12,796 nucleotides of DNA, taken from Planctomycetota bacterium. Its GTDB lineage: Bacteria; Planctomycetota; Planctomycetia; Isosphaerales; Isosphaeraceae. Every line of letters begins with the position of its first letter. Position 1 is the stretch's first letter. The position numbers and the translations under genes were made by a program. Below, in pieces: positions 10,709 through 12,796 of this stretch. Location: the NCBI GenBank assembly GCA_021778575.1, contig JAJYCH010000054.1, forward strand, positions 1 to 12,796, in the 5' to 3' direction. The notes beneath the pieces were generated by a model. The model saw only the letters and a list, made by a program, of their open reading frames with translations, ran no database searches and was not told where the DNA came from.

Positions 10709-12796
10709 GGTCGATGCTCCGAGTCGCGGCGTTCGAGGGCGGTGGTGCTCATCATTGTCCCGACGGGGGCGACCTGAGGAACGTCGCCGTTCGTCGAGGC
10801 CAACGGTAGACCCTCAAGGCCCAGGTCGAAGTAGCTGCTCTCCGGGTCGTCCGGGTCGATCGAGGAGGACTGCCGCCCCGCCCAGCCCTGGACCAGCGCG
10901 AAGATGGAGGGGAGTACCAGGAGGGTGGCGATGGTCGCGGCGACCAGCCCGCCGATCACGGCCCGGCCCAGCGGTGCCGACTGCTCTCCGCCTTCTCCCC
11001 AGCCGATGGCCATCGGGATCATCCCGGCGGTCATGGCGCAACTGGTCATCAGGATCGCCCTCAGTCGTCCCTGGGCACCCTGCACGGCGGCCTCATTCGG
11101 ATCGTCACGGCTTTCCAGGCGTCGGCGTTCGGCGAAGGTCACCAGCAGGATGGCGTTGGCGACCGCGACACCGATTCCCATGATCGACCCCATGAACGAC
11201 TGGATGTTGATCGTCGTCCCGGTGAGCCAGAGGGCCATGACCACGCCGGAGACGACCGCCGGGGCCGTCGAGACGGCCACCAGGGCGAGCCGGACCGACT
11301 GGAAATTCGCGGTGAGCAGCAAGAGAATGACCACGACGGACATCACCAGCCCGACCGAGAGCCCGGTCAGCATGTCCCGCATCGGGGCCACCTGGCCCCG
11401 AACATCGACGATCACTCCCTTCGGGGGTGGTCCGGCCGCTTCGATAGCCTTCGAGACCTGGCCCGCCACATGTCCCAGGTCTTCGCCGACGATGTTCGCG
11501 GTCAGGCTCAGGCTGCGCTTCATGTTGTAGCGGTCATACTCGCCGGGCATCGTCCCTCGACGAATCTTGGCGACATCCCGAAGGAGCAGGGAAGGACCGC
11601 CGGGCCGTTGAATAGGCAGGGTCTCGACCTGCTTCACCGAGTCCATGACGGCGACGGGGATCTCGACCTGGACCTGATAGCCGATGCCGCTCTTGGGGTC
11701 GGGCCAGTAGTTGGGGACGACGAAGCGGCTCGATGAGGTCGCGGTGACGAGCGAACGGGACACCTCCTCGACGGTGACTCCGCTGATCCCGGCCCGCTCG
11801 CGGTCGATATCGACGCTCACCGTCGGGTAGTCGAGCGACTGGGCGTACTGGAGGTCGCGGAGCGAGGGGATCTTCGCCAGTTCGGCCCGGATCTTCTCGG
11901 CATGGGCGCGGCTGTCCGCGAAGTTCGGGCCGCTCACGGCGACTTCGACCGGTGTCGGCGAGCCGAAGCTCATCACGTCGCTGACGATATCCGCAGGCTC
12001 GAACGAGAATTTCACGTCCGGCATCTCGGCCGCGAGCTTCTCGCGGAGCCGCCTCTTGAGAGCCTCGACGTCAACGCCCGCGTCTTCGTGGAGCGCAACT
12101 CTCAGAATCGCCTCTTCCGGGCCGCCGGTCCACTGGTAAATCGCGTTGATCGGGTAGCTCGACGGGATGACCCCGACATAGCCCACCGAGATTTCCACCG
12201 CGTCCTTGCCGACATCCTTCGTGATCGCGTCCAGGGCGGCGATGCTGATCCGCTCGGTCTTCTCGATCCGGGTGCCGGTCGGGGCCTTCAGGCGAAGCTG
12301 GAACCGCCCGGCATCGACCCTTGGGAAAATCTCCAGACCAAGTTGGCTCCCGATTCCGAACGTGACGAGAAGCGATCCGGCAAGGTAGGCGGGAACAACC
12401 AGCCACTTGAGACGCACGACCGGCCTGAGCCCCCGACCATAAAGATCGTGGAAGCGATCGAAGGCCGTGCGTCCCTGGGCGTGGTAGTGATGGCGAAGGA
12501 GCCAGGTCGAGAGGACCGGGACGAATGTACTGGAAAGCAAATACGACGCAATCATCGCGAAGCCGACCGCGAGCGAGAGCGGAACGAAGAGGGAACGCGC
12601 CGGCCCTTGCATGAAGAAGGACGGAATGAAGACGGCGAGGACGCAGAGCATCGCCAGGAGCCGAGGGACGGCAGTGTCGAGGTTCCCTTGACGGACGGCA
12701 CGCGCGATGGACGGGCTTCCGTTGATCTTGGAATGGATATTCTCGATCTCCACCGTCGACTCATCGACCAGGATGCCGAGTGCGAGGGAAAGACCG
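10705..12796 (-). CDS. RND efflux transporter permease subunit (partial, N-terminal part beyond right edge)
   Basis: The visible 696 residues are the C-terminal two thirds of an inner-membrane proton-driven RND pump, normally about 1,030-1,070 residues long. The right edge cuts into TM4, LSLALGILVDESTVEIENIH. TM5 (RLLAMLCVLAVFIPSFFM) and TM6 (LAVGFAMIASYLLSSTFVPVL) follow, then a cytoplasmic stretch and TM7 before the second periplasmic porter/docking loop, which starts at FPRVDAGRFQLRLKAPTGTR. TM8-TM12 occupy the last 240 residues, with VAVANAILLVTFAE in TM10 and ILMTSCAMTAGMIPMAIG in TM11. A cytoplasmic tail of about 55 residues ends the protein. The AcrB relay Asp407-Asp408 corresponds here to Asp-Glu; Lys940 is replaced by Ala; Thr978 is kept. 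A GTG at 12753 is only an internal codon, not the start. It is the first visible gene of the efflux operon and overlaps the adaptor gene by four bases. Drug versus metal specificity cannot be decided. Confidence 0.92.
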   Translation of the reverse strand, partial: GLSLALGILVDESTVEIENIHSKINGSPSIARAVRQGNLDTAVPRLLAMLCVLAVFIPSFFMQGPARSLFVPLSLAVGFAMIASYLLSSTFVPVLSTWLLRHHYHAQGRTAFDRFHDLYGRGLRPVVRLKWLVVPAYLAGSLLVTFGIGSQLGLEIFPRVDAGRFQLRLKAPTGTRIEKTERISIAALDAITKDVGKDAVEISVGYVGVIPSSYPINAIYQWTGGPEEAILRVALHEDAGVDVEALKRRLREKLAAEMPDVKFSFEPADIVSDVMSFGSPTPVEVAVSGPNFADSRAHAEKIRAELAKIPSLRDLQYAQSLDYPTVSVDIDRERAGISGVTVEEVSRSLVTATSSSRFVVPNYWPDPKSGIGYQVQVEIPVAVMDSVKQVETLPIQRPGGPSLLLRDVAKIRRGTMPGEYDRYNMKRSLSLTANIVGEDLGHVAGQVSKAIEAAGPPPKGVIVDVRGQVAPMRDMLTGLSVGLVMSVVVILLLLTANFQSVRLALVAVSTAPAVVSGVVMALWLTGTTINIQSFMGSIMGIGVAVANAILLVTFAERRRLESRDDPNEAAVQGAQGRLRAILMTSCAMTAGMIPMAIGWGEGGEQSAPLGRAVIGGLVAATIATLLVLPSIFALVQGWAGRQSSSIDPDDPESSYFDLGLEGLPLASTNGDVPQVAPVGTMMSTTALERRDSEHRP

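Noticed and set aside
1..12796. Mobile elements, CRISPR arrays, tRNA or rRNA genes, toxin-antitoxin or phage-defence genes
   Set aside because: I saw no transposase or integrase motifs, no terminal or regularly spaced repeats and no tRNA-like cloverleaf in the gaps. The nucleotidyltransferase pair is the only candidate with a possible defence or repair role.

Overview
The window is high-GC bacterial DNA with compact, mostly Shine-Dalgarno-led genes. Its paralog style suggests a planctomycete, probably of the Isosphaeraceae type: a secreted SGNH hydrolase with an N-terminal beta domain, an RlaP-like nucleotidyltransferase pair, and an atypical RND efflux operon. This placement is inferred from protein character only; there is no rRNA or other marker in the window. 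No tRNA, rRNA, CRISPR array, insertion sequence or phage gene was seen.

Left part (1-2400). An AraC-type regulator, cut by the left edge so that only its cupin sensor half is visible, is divergent from an atypical SDR-fold oxidoreductase across a 128-base gap. A good sigma70-like promoter for the regulator lies in that gap. Convergent to the SDR gene is a two-domain VOC (glyoxalase-fold) protein that appears to lack metal ligands.

Middle (2500-4700). Two different RlaP-like polymerase-beta-fold nucleotidyltransferases form a translationally coupled pair on the minus strand with an ATGA overlap. They are followed by a stretch of about 420 bases without an intact gene. That stretch contains what looks like the decayed N-terminus of a short-chain dehydrogenase.

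Centre-right (4683-7424). A large exported protein joins a MetX-like alpha/beta hydrolase to a complete SGNH/GDSL hydrolase. It is followed 69 bases downstream by a single-domain VOC dioxygenase-like protein with an intact His-His-Glu set. A strong hairpin sits between this unit and the convergent efflux operon.

Right part (7584-12796). A minus-strand tripartite efflux operon is transcribed in the order RND permease (N-terminal part beyond the window), periplasmic adaptor lipoprotein, TolC-type outer-membrane channel. The permease and adaptor genes share an ATGA overlap. The permease lacks the TM10 lysine of the AcrB proton relay and has Asp-Glu rather than Asp-Asp in TM4.

The most interesting items are the tandem nucleotidyltransferase pair (a possible RNA-end repair or modification module), the double-hydrolase fusion, and the SDR remnant directly upstream of that fusion. 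Nothing here proves a wholly new system.
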